Shown: positions 1 through 8,874, counted from the first letter of the stretch. The stretch is 10,050 nucleotides of DNA from Lutibacillus sp052034115 (GCA_052034115.1 JBPOIZ010000111.1:1-10050), one strand, 5' to 3'. Translations and numbers: made by a program. Notes: generated from the sequence alone by a model not told the origin.

Positions 1-1355
<1,355 letters not shown>

Positions 1356-1361
1356 CGGGTC

Positions 1362-1392
1362 GCCGGTATGACGACCGAGTCGCCATACCGGC
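1362..1392 (+). promoter_or_regulatory. Intercistronic hairpin between rpoB and rpoC
   Basis: GCCGGTATG (1362-1370) is perfectly complementary to CATACCGGC (1384-1392). After one A/C mismatch (1371, 1383) the stem continues with CGAC (1372-1375) against GTCG (1379-1382), closing a CGA loop. No T-run follows, so it does not look like a full intrinsic terminator. A role in mRNA processing, stability or partial attenuation between the two subunit genes is inference. It begins 7 nt after the rpoB stop codon. Confidence 0.7.
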
Positions 1393-1449
1393 CCGCCGGA
1401 TCCGACCAGACCACCCGACTGACCTGACGTAAGAAAGAGAAGGAAGCCC

Positions 1450-4400
1450 GTGCTCGACGTCAACTTCTTCGACGAACTGCGCATCGGACTGGCCACCGCG
1501 GAGGACATCCGCGCCTGGAGTCATGGCGAGGTGAAGAAGCCCGAGACCATCAACTACCGGACGCTCAAGCCGGAGAAGGATGGCCTGTTCTGCGAGAAGA
1601 TCTTCGGTCCCACCCGGGACTGGGAGTGCAACTGCGGCAAGTACAAGCGGGTGCGCTTCAAGGGCATCATCTGTGAGCGCTGCGGCGTCGAGGTGACCCG
1701 GGCGAAGGTCCGCCGCGAACGGATGGGCCACATCGAGCTCGCCGCTCCGGTGACGCACATCTGGTACTTCAAGGGCGTGCCGAGCCGTCTGGGCTATTTG
1801 CTCGACCTCGCGCCGAAGGACCTCGAGAAGGTCATCTACTTCGCGGCCTACATGATCACCTCGGTCGACACCGGCCAGCGCCACCAGGACCTGCCCTCGC
1901 TCGAGGCGCAGATTGGTGTCGAGAAGAAGGAGATCGAGAACCGCCGCGACGTCGACATCGACACCCGCGCCAAGAAGCTCGAGACCGACCTGGCCGAGCT
2001 CGAGGCGGAGGGCGCCAAGGCGGACGTGCGCCGCAAGGTGCGCGAGTCGGCCGAGCGCGAGATGGGCGCCATCCGGCGCCGCGCCGACGCCCAGGTGGAG
2101 CGGCTCGACCAGGTGTGGGACCGGTTCCGCAACCTCAAGGTCCAAGACCTCGAGGGCGACGAGATCCTCTACCGCGAGATGAAGGAGCGCTTCGGCCTCT
2201 ACTTCGAAGGTGGCATGGGTGCCGCCGCGATCAAGAAGCGGCTGGAGACCTTCGACCTGGAGGCCGAGGCCGAGCTGCTGCGCGAGATCATCGCGACCGG
2301 CAAGGGTCAGAAGAAGACCCGCGCCCTGAAGCGGCTCAAGGTGGTCACCGCCTTCCAGACGACGACGAACAGCCCGCTGGGCATGGTCCTGGACTGCATC
2401 CCGGTCATTCCGCCGGACCTGCGTCCTATGGTCCAGCTCGATGGTGGTCGGTTCGCGACGTCGGACCTGAACGACCTCTACCGCCGGGTCATCAACCGGA
2501 ACAACCGCCTCAAGCGGCTGCTCGACCTCGGTGCGCCGGAGATCATCGTCAACAACGAGAAGCGGATGCTCCAGGAGGCCGTCGACGCGCTGTTCGACAA
2601 CGGCCGCCGTGGTCGTCCGGTCACTGGCCCGGGCAACCGGCCGTTGAAGTCGATCTCGGACATGCTCAAGGGCAAGCAGGGCCGGTTCCGGCAGAACCTG
2701 CTCGGCAAGCGCGTCGACTACTCCGGCCGTTCGGTCATCGTCGTCGGCCCGCAGCTGAGGCTGCACCAGTGCGGTCTGCCCAAGCAGATGGCCCTGGAGC
2801 TGTTCAAGCCGTTCGTCATGAAGCGACTGGTCGACCTCGACCACGCGCAGAACATCAAGTCGGCCAAGCGGATGGTCGAGCGTGCCCGCCCGGTGGTCTG
2901 GGACGTCCTCGAAGAGGTCATCACCGAACACCCAGTGCTGCTCAACCGGGCGCCGACGCTGCACCGGCTGGGTATCCAGGCCTTCGAGCCGCAACTCGTC
3001 GAGGGCAAGGCCATCCAGATCCACCCGCTGGTCTGCACCGCGTTCAACGCGGACTTCGACGGGGACCAGATGGCCGTTCACGTGCCGCTGTCCGCCGAGG
3101 CGCAGGCCGAGGCCCGCATCTTGATGCTCTCGTCGAACAACATCCTCAAGCCGGCTGACGGCCGGCCGGTGACCATGCCCACTCAGGACATGATCATCGG
3201 TCTGTTCCACCTCACCTCAGAGGTCGGGGCGGCCACCGTCGAGGGTGGCAAGGGCCAGTCGCGGCTGCGCGCGTTCGTCTCGCCGGCCGAGGCCCGGATG
3301 GCGTTCGACGGCGGCGAGATCGCGCTCGGGTCGATGGTGCGGATCCGGCTCAAGGACGTCGTCCCACCGCTCGGCACGCCGATCCCGGAGGGTGCCGAGG
3401 TCGGCGACGACGGCCGGGTGGCCGTCATGAGCCTGGAGACGACCCTGGGTCGGTGCCTCTTCAACGAGGCGCTGCCGCTGGACTACCCGTTCGTCAACGA
3501 GGCGGTCGACAAGAAGCGGCTCTCCGCGATCGTCAACGACCTGGCCGAGCGCTACTCGAAGGTTCAGGTGGCGGCCAGCCTCGATGCGCTCAAGGAGGCC
3601 GGCTTCCACTGGGCGACTCGTTCGGGCACCACGGTGGCCATCTCCGACGTCGTCATCCCCCCGCGCAAGGGCGAGATCCTCGAGGACTACGAGGCCCGTG
3701 CGGCCAAGGTCCAGCGGCTCTACGACCGCGGTGCGATGACCGACAACGAGCGACGCCAGGACCTCATCGAGATCTGGAACGAGGCGACCAACGAGGTCGC
3801 CAAGGAGATGGTGGCGAACATCCCGGCGAACAACACGATCTACCGGATGGTCAACTCCGGTGCTCGTGGTAACTGGATGCAGTTGCGGCAGATCGCCGGT
3901 ATGCGTGGGCTGGTGTCGAACCCCAAGGGCGAGATCATCCCGCGGCCGATCCGGTCCAACTTCCGGGAAGGTCTGTCCGTCCTGGAGTTCTTCATCTCCA
4001 CCCACGGGTCTCGGAAGGGCCAGGCGGACACCGCGCTGCGGACCGCCGACTCCGGTTACCTCACCCGCCGGCTGGTCGATGTCTCGCAGGACGTCATCAT
4101 TCGCGAGGAGGACTGCTCGACCGACCGTGGCCTGACCATGCCGATCGCGGCGACCGACCCCACCGGGCAGCGCGTGCTGCACGACGACGTCGAGACGTCG
4201 GTCTACGCCCGCACGCTGGCCGAGGACGTCGTCCACGACGGCCAGACGTTGGCAGCGGCCGGCATCGACCTCGGCGACATCGTCATCGGCCAGCTCTTCG
4301 AAGCCGGCGTCGACGAGGTCAAGGTCCGCTCGGTCCTGACCTGTGACAGCCGGGTCGGCACGTGCGCCATGTGCTACGGCCGCTCCCTGGCCACCGGCAA

Positions 4401-5358
4401 GCTCGTCGACATCGGCGAAGCGGTGGGCATCATCGCCGCGCAGTCCATCGGTGAGCCGGGCACCCAGCTGACGATGCGGACCTTCCACACCGGTGGTGTG
4501 GCCGGCGACGACATCACGCAGGGTTTGCCCCGCGTCGTCGAGCTCTTCGAGGCGCGCACCCCCAAGGGCGTCGCCCCGATCGCCGAGGCGTCCGGTCGGG
4601 TGCGGGTCGAGGACTCCGACAAGGCCCGCCGGGTGGTCCTCGTTCCGGACGACGGATCCGACGAGCACTCCTACCCGGTGAGCAAGCGTGCCCGCCTGCT
4701 CGTCGAGGACGGCCAGGACATCGAGGTCGGCAGCCAGCTCGTGGTCGGCGCGGTCGACCCCAAGCAGGTGCTGCGGATCCTCGGCCCCCGCCGGGTGCAG
4801 ATGCACCTCGTCGATGAGGTGCAGAGCGTCTACCGCCAGCAGGGTGTGTCGATCCATGACAAGCACATCGAGGTCATCGTCCGGCAGATGCTGCGCCGGG
4901 TGACGATCATCGAGTCCGGGGATGCCGACCTGCTCCCCGGCGACCTGGTCGAGCGCGGTCGCTTCGAGGAGGAGAACCGCCGAGTGGTTGCCGAAGGTGG
5001 CAAGCCGGCCTCCGGCCGTCCCGAGCTCATGGGGATCACCAAGGCCTCGCTCGCGACCGAGTCGTGGTTGTCGGCGGCCTCCTTCCAGGAGACCACCCGG
5101 GTGCTCACCGACGCCGCCATCCACGCCAAGTCCGACCCGCTGCTCGGGCTGAAGGAGAACGTCATCCTCGGCAAGCTCATCCCGGCCGGGACGGGTCTGC
5201 CGCGCTACCGCAACGTCGCTGTCGACCCGACCGAGGAGGCGAAGGCGGCCATGTACGCGATGCCGAACTACGACACCTTCGACTACGCGGCCTTCGGCAG
5301 CGGCACCGGCGAAGCCGTTCGGCTGGACGATCTGAACTTCGGTTTCGACCGCGACTGA
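1450..5358 (+). CDS. rpoC: RNA polymerase beta' subunit
   Basis: Complete beta' subunit, 1302 residues, the usual actinobacterial length. The start is GTG at 1450, with AAGGA at 1440-1444 five bases upstream and an N-terminus (LDVNFFDELRIGLA) typical of the family. Zinc site 1 is C60, C62, C75 and C78. An alpha-helical, charge-rich stretch (about residues 155-235) is the coiled-coil region found in actinobacterial RpoC. The active-site loop NADFDGDQM has its three Mg-binding aspartates at 535, 537 and 539. Zinc site 2 is C889, C965, C972 and C975. The bridge-helix and trigger-loop region is intact (QSIGEPGTQLTMRTFHTGG, about residues 998-1016). Its C-terminus ends at TGA 5356-5358, followed by a strong terminator. 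It is co-directional with rpoB and assembles with it, alpha, omega and sigma. No disruption is visible. Confidence 0.99.
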   Translation: MLDVNFFDELRIGLATAEDIRAWSHGEVKKPETINYRTLKPEKDGLFCEKIFGPTRDWECNCGKYKRVRFKGIICERCGVEVTRAKVRRERMGHIELAAPVTHIWYFKGVPSRLGYLLDLAPKDLEKVIYFAAYMITSVDTGQRHQDLPSLEAQIGVEKKEIENRRDVDIDTRAKKLETDLAELEAEGAKADVRRKVRESAEREMGAIRRRADAQVERLDQVWDRFRNLKVQDLEGDEILYREMKERFGLYFEGGMGAAAIKKRLETFDLEAEAELLREIIATGKGQKKTRALKRLKVVTAFQTTTNSPLGMVLDCIPVIPPDLRPMVQLDGGRFATSDLNDLYRRVINRNNRLKRLLDLGAPEIIVNNEKRMLQEAVDALFDNGRRGRPVTGPGNRPLKSISDMLKGKQGRFRQNLLGKRVDYSGRSVIVVGPQLRLHQCGLPKQMALELFKPFVMKRLVDLDHAQNIKSAKRMVERARPVVWDVLEEVITEHPVLLNRAPTLHRLGIQAFEPQLVEGKAIQIHPLVCTAFNADFDGDQMAVHVPLSAEAQAEARILMLSSNNILKPADGRPVTMPTQDMIIGLFHLTSEVGAATVEGGKGQSRLRAFVSPAEARMAFDGGEIALGSMVRIRLKDVVPPLGTPIPEGAEVGDDGRVAVMSLETTLGRCLFNEALPLDYPFVNEAVDKKRLSAIVNDLAERYSKVQVAASLDALKEAGFHWATRSGTTVAISDVVIPPRKGEILEDYEARAAKVQRLYDRGAMTDNERRQDLIEIWNEATNEVAKEMVANIPANNTIYRMVNSGARGNWMQLRQIAGMRGLVSNPKGEIIPRPIRSNFREGLSVLEFFISTHGSRKGQADTALRTADSGYLTRRLVDVSQDVIIREEDCSTDRGLTMPIAATDPTGQRVLHDDVETSVYARTLAEDVVHDGQTLAAAGIDLGDIVIGQLFEAGVDEVKVRSVLTCDSRVGTCAMCYGRSLATGKLVDIGEAVGIIAAQSIGEPGTQLTMRTFHTGGVAGDDITQGLPRVVELFEARTPKGVAPIAEASGRVRVEDSDKARRVVLVPDDGSDEHSYPVSKRARLLVEDGQDIEVGSQLVVGAVDPKQVLRILGPRRVQMHLVDEVQSVYRQQGVSIHDKHIEVIVRQMLRRVTIIESGDADLLPGDLVERGRFEEENRRVVAEGGKPASGRPELMGITKASLATESWLSAASFQETTRVLTDAAIHAKSDPLLGLKENVILGKLIPAGTGLPRYRNVAVDPTEEAKAAMYAMPNYDTFDYAAFGSGTGEAVRLDDLNFGFDRD

Positions 5359-5377
5359 CAGGTCGTTTCGCACTCAC

Positions 5378-5425
5378 CACCTGGGGTGGGTATGACGGTG
5401 ACGTCATACCCACCCCAGGTGTTTT
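5378..5425 (+). terminator. Rho-independent terminator of the rpoBC operon
   Basis: A perfect 20-bp stem pairs 5378-5397 with 5402-5421 around a four-base GTGA loop, which fits the GNRA tetraloop pattern. TTTTC follows at 5422-5426. It starts 19 nt after the rpoC stop codon. The stem top contains GGTATGACG, which also occurs in the rpoB-rpoC hairpin. The minus-strand side has no T-run, so it is oriented to stop rpoC transcription. Confidence 0.95.
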
Positions 5426-5451
5426 CGGCCAGGCCGACCCGTAACTAGTGA

Positions 5452-5761
5452 CGCACGGTACTTGGCGTCCTAGACCTCGCGGTCCTGGCTGTGCTGCGCG
5501 ACAACGGGCCCACACGGGGACGCGCTCGTCCAGGCGCTGGCATCCTGCGGAGCCGACGGGGTCAAGGCAGGCACGCTCTACACCCCGTTGTCCCGGCTGT
5601 CCGACGGCGGATTCGTGCCGTCACGCTCAGCCGTCATCTCGGCGCCTGTTCTGCTCAATGTTCGCCGCCGCGAGCGCATCTCGACGGTCGATCCCCGACC
5701 GTCCCCCGGCGGCACAGGGCGCTCCTCGACCGTAGCGGCTCACCCGGCCGCGGCGTCCTGA
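5452..5761 (+). pseudogene. Remnant of a PadR-family transcriptional regulator
   Basis: Two reading frames together give the N-terminal winged-helix pattern of PadR regulators. From about 5458 frame 1 reads VLGVLDLAVLAVLRDNGPT. From 5513 frame 2 reads HGDALVQALASCGADGVKAG and then TLYTPLSRLSDGGFVP, ending near 5620. The family pattern is LDLAVLxLLxxGPxHGYxL...GTLYxxLxRLExxGLV. The break lies in GGGCCCACACGGG (5506-5518): restoring one AC would give the expected NGPTHGDAL, so a two-base deletion in a short AC repeat is the simplest explanation. In frame 1, TAG and TGA (5446-5451) precede the homology and no ATG, GTG or TTG start lies between them and it. After FVP the sequence no longer resembles PadR clearly, although frame 2 stays open to TGA 5759-5761. 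It overlaps the end of the convergent amidotransferase gene by 22 bases. Family assignment is by eye; a sequencing error could explain the frameshift but not the missing start. Confidence 0.72.
5683..5703 (-). terminator. Candidate terminator hairpin downstream of the amidotransferase gene
   Basis: GACGGTCG (5683-5690) pairs perfectly with CGACCGTC (5696-5703) around an ATCCC loop. Read on the minus strand it lies about 36 nt past the amidotransferase stop codon. No T-run follows, so it would be a T-less hairpin of the kind often proposed in high-GC actinobacteria. It lies inside the degenerate PadR remnant, so its function is uncertain. Confidence 0.35.
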
Positions 5762-6444
5762 ACCACCCGGACGAAACCGGTGGCGAGCGGGCGCCAGGCC
5801 GCCGCTAGTGCCTCGCCGTCGGATCGGACCCGGGCATAGGCCGCGGGCACATCAATGCCGTCCGGCGGAGCCACCTCGCCCCAACCGCAGAAGTCCTCGA
5901 CGGTAACTTCGGGGTGGAACTGCGTGCCCCAGGCCCGATCGCCCACCCGGAACAGCTGGTTTTCGTATGCCGCGCCGGTCAACAGAAGGGTCGCACCGAC
6001 GGGGAGGTTGACGACCGCGTCGGAATGCCACTGGGCGGCCGGCAGGCCCTCGGGGGGTACATGGGCCGTGAGTGGATCGGTGCCCGCGGCGGCGGTGGGG
6101 ACGACCTCGGTGACGCCGACCTCCCACCCCGCCGGACCACGCTCGACCCGTCCCCCGAGCGCGAGGGCGAGCAACTGTCCACCGAGGCACAGCCCAAGGG
6201 TGGGGACCGAGTGGTCGACTGCCACGCGGAGCAGTTCTCGAACCCGGGGTAGCCACGGGGCATCCTCGTCCGCCCACGCGGCCATGGTGCCGCCGAGCAC
6301 GATCAGGCCTTCGTAGTCGGCCAGGGAGACCGGTAGTCCTGCCTTCGCCTGGACGATCGCGACCTCGATCCCGGCCTCGGTCAACCACGGACCGAAGCGT
6401 CCCAGGCTGACGCCCGGCTCGTGCTGGATGACGAGGACGGGCAC
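5740..6444 (-). CDS. Class I glutamine amidotransferase-like protein (GMP synthase-type GATase domain)
   Basis: Stand-alone class I glutamine amidotransferase-like protein of 234 residues. Family members hydrolyse glutamine or gamma-glutamyl compounds; the substrate here is unknown. The nucleophile elbow TLGLCLGGQ gives Cys86, and GTQFHPEVT gives the other catalytic residues, His177 and Glu179, so the triad is complete. The oxyanion-type loop VLGGTMAAW (about 49-57) and QWHSDAV (138-144) also fit stand-alone GATases of the COG0518 type. No signal peptide or synthetase domain is present, so it is probably cytoplasmic. I place the start at GTG 6444: AGGAG (6454-6450) lies five bases upstream and the protein then begins PVLVIQHEPG, normal for the family. 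The same frame is open to 6606, but that would run into the upstream gene. It is the second gene of a two-gene operon, 8 nt behind the PHP gene. Homologues act in polyamine breakdown and other pathways, and none of these is indicated here. Confidence 0.88.
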   Translation of the reverse strand: MPVLVIQHEPGVSLGRFGPWLTEAGIEVAIVQAKAGLPVSLADYEGLIVLGGTMAAWADEDAPWLPRVRELLRVAVDHSVPTLGLCLGGQLLALALGGRVERGPAGWEVGVTEVVPTAAAGTDPLTAHVPPEGLPAAQWHSDAVVNLPVGATLLLTGAAYENQLFRVGDRAWGTQFHPEVTVEDFCGWGEVAPPDGIDVPAAYARVRSDGEALAAAWRPLATGFVRVVQDAAAG

Positions 6445-6455
6445 GGGGGCTCCTA
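6445..6455 (-). promoter_or_regulatory. Overlapping stop codon and ribosome binding site (translational coupling)
   Basis: On the minus strand the upstream stop TAG (6455-6453) overlaps the Shine-Dalgarno AGGAG (6454-6450), followed by five C-rich bases and the GTG start at 6444. Ribosomes ending on the PHP gene would be placed directly at the amidotransferase start. This arrangement decides the GTG start and supports a single transcript. Confidence 0.8.
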
Positions 6456-8315
6456 GGCGGGCGGGGACAGATGCAGCGGGTTGGAGAACGCCACGATCGT
6501 GCCAGATGCATCCCGGACCTCGGTGCGCAGGTAGCTGGGGACGTTCGCAACGGTCACGCCGGTGGTGCCGCCGACCACCCGGGCCGCCTTGACGGTCTTC
6601 TCCCACAGCGAGGGCGTGCTGGCAGTGCGGGTTCGGTCGCCATGCACACCCATCTGGACCACGCGCAGGCTCCCCCCGGCGGGAAGGGCGTCCGCGGTAA
6701 GCGTCACATCGGCGGTGGTGCCGCCCGCGGCTCGCCGTCCACCCATGACCGCGCCATCCGTGGTCAGGTCGAGCAGGCCGTCATACCCGGGCCGGCGGCT
6801 GACGAACGAGCGGCCGTGAGCGAGCAACGGGACGACCGTGGCCGGAGCCGGCGACGAAGCGATGACGTCGGTGAAGAACCTGTTCGAACCGGTCCAGCTC
6901 TTCACCGTCCCGGCGTGGTCGTCCGAGACGCCGGTCGCCCGCAGATCCAGGCCAGCCGACAGCAGGATGTCCCAGAGGGCCAAGTGGCCGAGCACGTCCA
7001 TCCGGCCGCGCAACTCGTACCCGACTTCGAGCAACGACGCACCGTACGCCGACGCAGCGAGTAGCGTCGCGGCGGTGCTGGACAGCAGGGCGGTGTACGC
7101 CGAGCCGGTGAGCAGGGTGCCCGAGGTCGTCCCGAACGGGTGGTTGTATGACGCCAGGCCACCGGACTGGGCGACGGCGGTGGTCAACGAGCTGAGGTAG
7201 CGCGCCATGTCCTGGCCGCTGCCCGGAGGCAGCATCGCGAGACTCGCGGGGTCGGCCGAGTACCAGTTGAGGTGCTTGCCATAGGACAGTTCCAGTCCCT
7301 GTCCCACCCCCATCGCGGGATAGCGCCGGCGCAACTCCTCGGCGATGGCTCGCTGGATGGCCAGTCGGCCAGGTCCGTTGTTCGAGCGGCGGAGTTCGAG
7401 GCTGCGGAACAGGACGCTGCCCGAGGCCAACGCTGGTGCGCCCACTCCGACCATGAGGCTGAGCAGGCCGTTGTCCCGGGCGAGAATCCCCAGGTCCGGG
7501 AAGGCGGCGAGCAGGTCCGCGGCCGGGCTGACGACGACGGTCTGTTGGACTCCGGGGACGACGGGGACCACGACGACGGCCACCAGCCCGGACGTGCTCA
7601 CCGTGCGGGCGCCGGCGCCGGGGGTCAGGCGGTATTGGACTTCGTAAGCACCTGCCGATCGACCACCGGATGCCGGGTGGCCGGATAGGCGGAACCGCAC
7701 CTCACCCCAACCGGTCGAGACACGTGGCGTCAGCGTGACCGCGACGGAGAGGTCGGCGACGGTGGCGCGCAGGCTTCGGTCGGTGGCCGAGGAGTCGGCC
7801 AGGAACAGCTGTGCCCCTCGCGTGGCTCCCGTCGTGATGGTCGCGTCGAGGCCCGCAGATGTCAGGGTCACCCGTCCCGCGAGAGGAGAGCCCTGCTTGT
7901 CGGCGGCATACGTCCACTGCGGCGCCCGGAAGTCCTCGACCGTCGGATAGGCGCTCGGAGCGAGCCCACCGCTTTCCAGGTTGATGACGTGATCGTGGTC
8001 GGTGAAGAAGCACAGGTCCGCTCCGAGGCTCTGGAGCAGGTCGACCTGTCCGTGCATGCTCGCGAAGGCGGCGGAACCATTGAGCTTGCGCAGCACGCCG
8101 CTGCCCTCGGAGAAGGACGAGTGCACGTGCAACGCGTTCCGGACCACACCGGCTGTGCGAGCCGGCGCGGCACCAGCCGACCCGGCCACGGCGCGCCCCT
8201 GGCCAGGCAGGACGATCCCGATGGGTGCGAGCAGCGCGGCGGCGAGCAGGTCCCGCCGACGAGGCGCGGCTCCGGCACGCGCATCTCTGCTCGACTCGTG
8301 GTCCACATCGCACAT
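6453..8315 (-). CDS. Tat-exported PHP-type metallohydrolase with a large inserted domain (CehA/McbA-like)
   Basis: Protein of 620 residues that looks like an exported metal-dependent hydrolase of the PHP superfamily. The N-terminus has a twin-arginine motif (RRRDLLAAALL, 19-29), a hydrophobic run to about 36 and a likely cleavage site after RAVA (44). PHP metal motifs appear in order: LHVHSSFSEG (H63, H65), FFTDHDH (D106-H109), GLELSYGKHLNWY (E342, H348), YNHPFG (H392) and GVSDDHAG (D465, D466, H467). Between the second and third motifs lies an extra segment of roughly 185 residues (about 125-312), rich in short beta-like strands. The C-terminal part (about 500-620) is a beta-type domain ending FSNPLHLSPPA, as in CehA/McbA-like PHP proteins. 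The start is ATG 8315 with GGAGG (8332-8328) twelve bases upstream, a rather long spacing. The substrate is unknown; PHP enzymes usually cleave phosphoesters, while CehA-like members hydrolyse carbamate or other esters. It is the first gene of an operon with the amidotransferase. Confidence 0.82.
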   Translation of the reverse strand: MCDVDHESSRDARAGAAPRRRDLLAAALLAPIGIVLPGQGRAVAGSAGAAPARTAGVVRNALHVHSSFSEGSGVLRKLNGSAAFASMHGQVDLLQSLGADLCFFTDHDHVINLESGGLAPSAYPTVEDFRAPQWTYAADKQGSPLAGRVTLTSAGLDATITTGATRGAQLFLADSSATDRSLRATVADLSVAVTLTPRVSTGWGEVRFRLSGHPASGGRSAGAYEVQYRLTPGAGARTVSTSGLVAVVVVPVVPGVQQTVVVSPAADLLAAFPDLGILARDNGLLSLMVGVGAPALASGSVLFRSLELRRSNNGPGRLAIQRAIAEELRRRYPAMGVGQGLELSYGKHLNWYSADPASLAMLPPGSGQDMARYLSSLTTAVAQSGGLASYNHPFGTTSGTLLTGSAYTALLSSTAATLLAASAYGASLLEVGYELRGRMDVLGHLALWDILLSAGLDLRATGVSDDHAGTVKSWTGSNRFFTDVIASSPAPATVVPLLAHGRSFVSRRPGYDGLLDLTTDGAVMGGRRAAGGTTADVTLTADALPAGGSLRVVQMGVHGDRTRTASTPSLWEKTVKAARVVGGTTGVTVANVPSYLRTEVRDASGTIVAFSNPLHLSPPA

Positions 8316-8640
8316 TTCCCGTACGCCCCTCCCGATAGCGACGCGTGGCGCGCGCCAGAGTACTGCTGCGGCGCGCTGTTCGCTCGCGGAGCGGAGCCCG
8401 TCCGGGGGCAGGTGACAGACACCACATTCACCGACCCGTCAGGTGGTGCCCCTGGCGCCCGTCCGTCGGCCGCGACCAGTCGGGCAGGGCTGGGCGCAGC
8501 CGTCTGCCGGTCGGTCCCTTCAAGAGCGTCCATCCCGTGGCCGCGCGTCGATGACCTCTGCATGCGCCGGCGGAGCGGGTCGTGACGACCTGGCAGGTCG
8601 AGCGGCTGTTGCCCTGGCTTTTCGCTTCAGGCCGCGGTTC
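8316..8640. other. Intergenic region upstream of the PHP gene, no gene seen
   Basis: Very GC-rich spacer upstream of the PHP gene on the minus strand. Open frames here have no family resemblance and biased Arg/Ser/Ala/Pro-rich translations, so I treat them as chance. The ribosome binding site GGAGG lies at 8332-8328 on the minus strand. An interrupted inverted repeat, GGTG-ACAGA-CACC (8411-8423), could be an operator but is short. No convincing -35/-10 pair for the PHP operon was found. Confidence 0.5.
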
Positions 8641-8650
8641 GCGTCACATG

Positions 8651-8693
8651 CCGCGGAAATATCCGCGGCTGGAGTCGGTAACCGCGGCTGGAG
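8651..8693. repeat. CCGCGG repeat cluster
   Basis: The palindrome CCGCGG occurs three times in 37 bases, at 8651-8656, 8663-8668 and 8682-8687. The last two sit in a 12-base direct repeat, CCGCGGCTGGAG (8663-8674 and 8682-8693), each followed by TCGG or GTCGG. The first two form a hairpin with an AAATAT loop, which is A/T-rich in an otherwise GC-rich region. A further CCGCGG lies at 8764-8769 within the next hairpin. It could be a binding-site cluster for a dimeric regulator; this is inference. Confidence 0.6.
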
Positions 8694-8741
8694 GTCGGGT
8701 GTCGGCGGAGCCTCGGCGGTGTGCGAGGTCGTCAGGGTTGA

Positions 8742-8777
8742 TGCGGTGGCCCGGCATCGAGTGCCGCGGCTACCGCA
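8742..8777. repeat. Long imperfect inverted repeat (hairpin) upstream of rpsL
   Basis: Fifteen base pairs can form. T8742-T8747 pairs with A8772-A8777. GGCC (8748-8751) pairs with GGCT (8768-8771) including one G-T wobble, C8767 is bulged, and CGGCA (8752-8756) pairs with TGCCG (8762-8766) around a TCGAG loop. No T-run follows on either strand. No gene transcribes into it from the left on the plus strand, so it is not an obvious terminator. It lies about 70 bases upstream of the candidate rpsL promoter. Confidence 0.6.
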
Positions 8778-8845
8778 GCGGGCATCCTCGGATGGGTCAA
8801 CTGAATCCGGCCTCTCGGGCCTCCGGCGCGAGTCAACGCGGTGAT

Positions 8846-8874
8846 TTGGCCACGTCCGGGCTGGGGAGTAGTCT
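8846..8874 (+). promoter_or_regulatory. Candidate promoter of the rpsL-rpsG-fusA operon
   Basis: TTGGCC (8846-8851) and TAGTCT (8869-8874) are separated by 17 bases. They resemble the vegetative -35 TTGACA and the actinobacterial -10 pattern TANNNT. A start point near 8881 would give a leader of about 200 nt before rpsL. Strand, spacing and position fit the operon, but both hexamers are imperfect and no experimental start is available. Confidence 0.45.

Noticed and set aside
3217..5373. Long open frame on the minus strand (718 codons) opposite rpoC
   Set aside because: Same reason: it mirrors rpoC codon bias, and the translation is rich in Asp, Val, Leu, Arg and His without recognisable motifs.
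5740..6606. Longer amidotransferase reading with start at 6606
   Set aside because: It would add 54 residues overlapping the PHP coding region and lacking resemblance to the family; GTG 6444 has a good ribosome binding site.
8357..8362. TACTCT on the minus strand as -10 box of the PHP operon
   Set aside because: No acceptable -35 element at 16-18 bases; a TANNNT match alone is too common.
7868..8563. Minus-strand open frame of 231 codons overlapping the PHP gene start
   Set aside because: It is out of frame with the PHP gene, which has clear Tat and metal motifs in the same bases.
8443..8844. Plus-strand open frame of 133 codons
   Set aside because: Low-complexity Arg/Ser/Ala-rich translation, no motif, overlaps another unsupported frame.
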